From NCBI GenBank assembly GCA_965657085.1, contig CBFHND010000002.1, positions 62,001 through 126,000 on the forward strand: DNA of 64,000 nt, given 5' to 3'. Below are positions 62,426-64,000 of the stretch, in pieces. Origin of the DNA: CBFHND01 sp965657085. GTDB lineage: Bacteria; Pseudomonadota; Alphaproteobacteria; Rhodobacterales; Rhodobacteraceae. A program made the position numbers and the translations under genes. Numbering within the stretch: position 1 is the stretch's first letter; each line of letters starts with the position of its first letter. The notes under the pieces were generated by a model. It searched no databases. It was not told where the DNA came from and saw only the letters and a list, made by a program, of their open reading frames with translations.

Positions 62426-63157
62426 ATGCCGGGCACGATCTATGCCATCGGGGATATCCACGGTCAGGCGGAAGAACTGGACCGTGTGTTGCACCTGATC
62501 GAAACCGATGGGGGGCGCGACGCGCAGATCGTGTTTCTGGGCGACTACGCGGATCGAGGGCCGGACAGCAGTGGCGTTCTGGATCGTTTGATTGCCGGGC
62601 GGGATGCCGGGCGAAACTGGACGTTCCTCAAGGGCAATCATGATCGCATGTTCGAATGGTTCATGCTGCCCGAACCCAAGGATGACCCCTACATGATGGT
62701 CGAGCTGTATTGGCTGCACGCGCGGTTGGGCGGCGATACCACGATGGCCTCTTACGGTGTGGATGCCAGCGGTCGGCGGCGCGTCAAGGATGTACATGCC
62801 GACGCGCGCGACGCCATTCCTGACGCGCATGTTGCCTTCATGCGTGATCTGGTTCTGAACCACCATCACGGTGACATGATGTTCGTGCACGCCGGCATCC
62901 GCCCCGGTATCGCGCTGGATCACCAGACCGAGGAAGACATGCTTTGGATCCGTCAGGAATTTCACCATCACACGGGCCCGCACCCCAAGCTGATCGTGCA
63001 CGGCCATACGCCGGTCGATATCGCAACCCACTATGGAAATCGGGTCAATCTGGATTCCGGCGCGGGATATGGGCGGCCGTTGTCCGCTGCGGCGTTCGAG
63101 GGCGGGGTATGCTATGCACTAACCGAACGCGGTCGCATGCCGCTTGACCCCACCTAG
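62426..63157 (+). CDS. PP1-like metallophosphoesterase
   Basis: 243 residues from the ATG at 62426 with GGAGGG upstream. Metal-site motifs IYAIGDIHGQAEEL, VFLGDYADRGPDSSGV, LKGNHDRMFE and LIVHGHTPVD are of the bacterial serine/threonine phosphatase type. Substrate unknown: phosphoprotein or dinucleotide. Converges with tdh with a four-base overlap. Confidence 0.88.
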   Translation: MPGTIYAIGDIHGQAEELDRVLHLIETDGGRDAQIVFLGDYADRGPDSSGVLDRLIAGRDAGRNWTFLKGNHDRMFEWFMLPEPKDDPYMMVELYWLHARLGGDTTMASYGVDASGRRRVKDVHADARDAIPDAHVAFMRDLVLNHHHGDMMFVHAGIRPGIALDHQTEEDMLWIRQEFHHHTGPHPKLIVHGHTPVDIATHYGNRVNLDSGAGYGRPLSAAAFEGGVCYALTERGRMPLDPT

Positions 63158-64000
63158 GTCCAGTCCAGAACGACCTTTCCCGACTTGCCCGATTTCATCG
63201 CTGCAAAACCCGCCTCGAAATCATCCACGCCAAAGCGGTGGGTGATCACGTCGCGCACATCAAGACCGTTTTGCAGCATGGCGATCATCTTGTACCAAGT
63301 CTCGAAAATCTCGCGCCCGTAGACCCCTTTGAGGGTGATCGCCCTGAAAACGATCCTGCTCCAATCCACCGGGCTCTTGCCGGGTGGAATGCCCAGCAGC
63401 GCGATGCGCCCCCCCATCACCAGCGCTTCAACCATCTGGTCAAGTGCAGACTGGTTCCCGCTCATTTCCAGACCCACGTCGAACCCTTCGGTCATTTTCA
63501 AACGGGCTTTGACGTCCATCAGGTCTTCTTCCGCCACATTCACCGGCGTGACGTCTGCCACATGTGCGGCCAGCGCCAGGCGGTCGGGGTTCACGTCCGT
63601 GATGACCACATGCCGCGCACCCACATGACGGGCAACGGCCGCCGCCATGATTCCGATGGGCCCGGCACCCGTTATCAACACATCCTCGCCAATCAAATCA
63701 AAGCTGAGCGCCGTGTGCACCGCGTTTCCCAAGGGATCGAGGATGGCACCGATGTCGTCGCTGATCTCGTCCGGCAGCGGCACCACATTGAAAGCGGGCA
63801 GTCGCAGATATTCGGCAAAGGCCCCCTGTTCGTTCACCCCGATCCCACGGGTCGCCGGATCAAGATGGAATTTGCCCGCACGGCTCTGTCGGCTTTGCTT
63901 GCCAATCAAATGCCCTTCACCGCTGCAGAGTTGCCCGATCTGCAGCCCTTCGACATTGCGCCCAATCTCGACGATTTCACCGGCAAACTCGTGGCCGGTG
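63154..64000 (-). CDS. tdh: L-threonine 3-dehydrogenase-like, 5' end cut
   Basis: 281 residues visible; about 60 N-terminal residues lie beyond the window. GHEFAGEIVEIG matches the catalytic-zinc region, and LDPLGNAVHTALSFDLIGED, LITGAGPIGIMAAAVARHVG and DVNPDRLALA are closest to Tdh. At the structural-zinc lobe, the four cysteines of zinc alcohol dehydrogenases are absent: the segment reads GEGHLIGKQSRQSRAGKFHL, followed by DP. Oxidation of threonine to 2-amino-3-ketobutyrate is likely, but another polyol substrate is possible. Confidence 0.78.
   Translation of the reverse strand, partial: TGHEFAGEIVEIGRNVEGLQIGQLCSGEGHLIGKQSRQSRAGKFHLDPATRGIGVNEQGAFAEYLRLPAFNVVPLPDEISDDIGAILDPLGNAVHTALSFDLIGEDVLITGAGPIGIMAAAVARHVGARHVVITDVNPDRLALAAHVADVTPVNVAEEDLMDVKARLKMTEGFDVGLEMSGNQSALDQMVEALVMGGRIALLGIPPGKSPVDWSRIVFRAITLKGVYGREIFETWYKMIAMLQNGLDVRDVITHRFGVDDFEAGFAAMKSGKSGKVVLDWT

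Noticed and set aside
1..64000. CRISPR arrays, tRNA and rRNA genes
   Set aside because: No regularly spaced repeats and no cloverleaf or rRNA-like segments were noticed; a covariance search was not possible.

Overview
The window looks like a chromosome segment of a marine Rhodobacterales (Roseobacter-group) alphaproteobacterium. The signs are the flaF-flbT-DUF1217 flagellin set, TRAP and polyamine/opine ABC transporters, a CtrA-type TTAA-N7-TTAA site, tandem Hint-domain proteins and a serC-serA operon. No rRNA, tRNA or CRISPR array was recognised.

Layout. (1) 1-1523: the edge of a flagellar locus, with flgB (leftward, cut by the window edge) and fliI (rightward). (2) 1546-18656: an accessory block bounded by insertion-sequence remnants. 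A 5'-truncated IS3 lies next to fliI, and a nested pile of IS110, IS256 and two IS3 elements lies at the far end. The cargo is one divergent catabolic locus around a GntR/HutC regulator: leftward regulator, LeuC-like, LeuD-like and a TRAP transporter; rightward a tautomerase-SnoaL fusion, hydantoinase/oxoprolinase B and A, an isochorismatase-fold protein, an ICL/PEP-mutase-type lyase and a fumarate-reductase-like flavoprotein. The enzymes suggest a route in which an imide or lactam and/or an alkylated dicarboxylate is imported, opened, oxidised, hydrated and cleaved; the substrate is unknown. (3) 18846-25072: flagellar genes resume (DUF1217, flbT, flaF, flagellin, FlgN-like, FlgJ-like, fliK, flgD). 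(4) 25069-41517: ugd, then a polyamine locus (potFABC, a PuuB-like oxidase, a FadR-type regulator, a putrescine-type aminotransferase), an ectoine-hydrolase-like M24 protein coupled to an ArgE-type deacetylase, and a second polyamine/opine-type ABC transporter. (5) 41534-48830: lytic transglycosylase, a YafY/WYL regulator divergent from a GST, RNase R, a TIGR04282 protein, GNAT and dapE. (6) 49098-52906: a tandem Hint-protein operon preceded by a CtrA-like site, and a membrane protein with prokaryotic ionotropic-glutamate-receptor architecture. (7) 52910-64000: housekeeping genes, namely dapD, a LOG-family protein, rlmN, an IalB-like protein, asparaginase II, serB, a candidate serC leader, serC, serA, a phosphatase and a partial tdh.

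Most striking observations: the catabolic island inside the flagellar region; its isochorismatase-fold member with glycine at the usual nucleophile position; related 41-bp hairpin-like insertions at the orfA/orfB junction of two different IS3 elements; the glutamate-receptor-like channel with an altered filter sequence; nested and shared palindromic operators; and a threonine dehydrogenase lacking all four structural-zinc cysteines.
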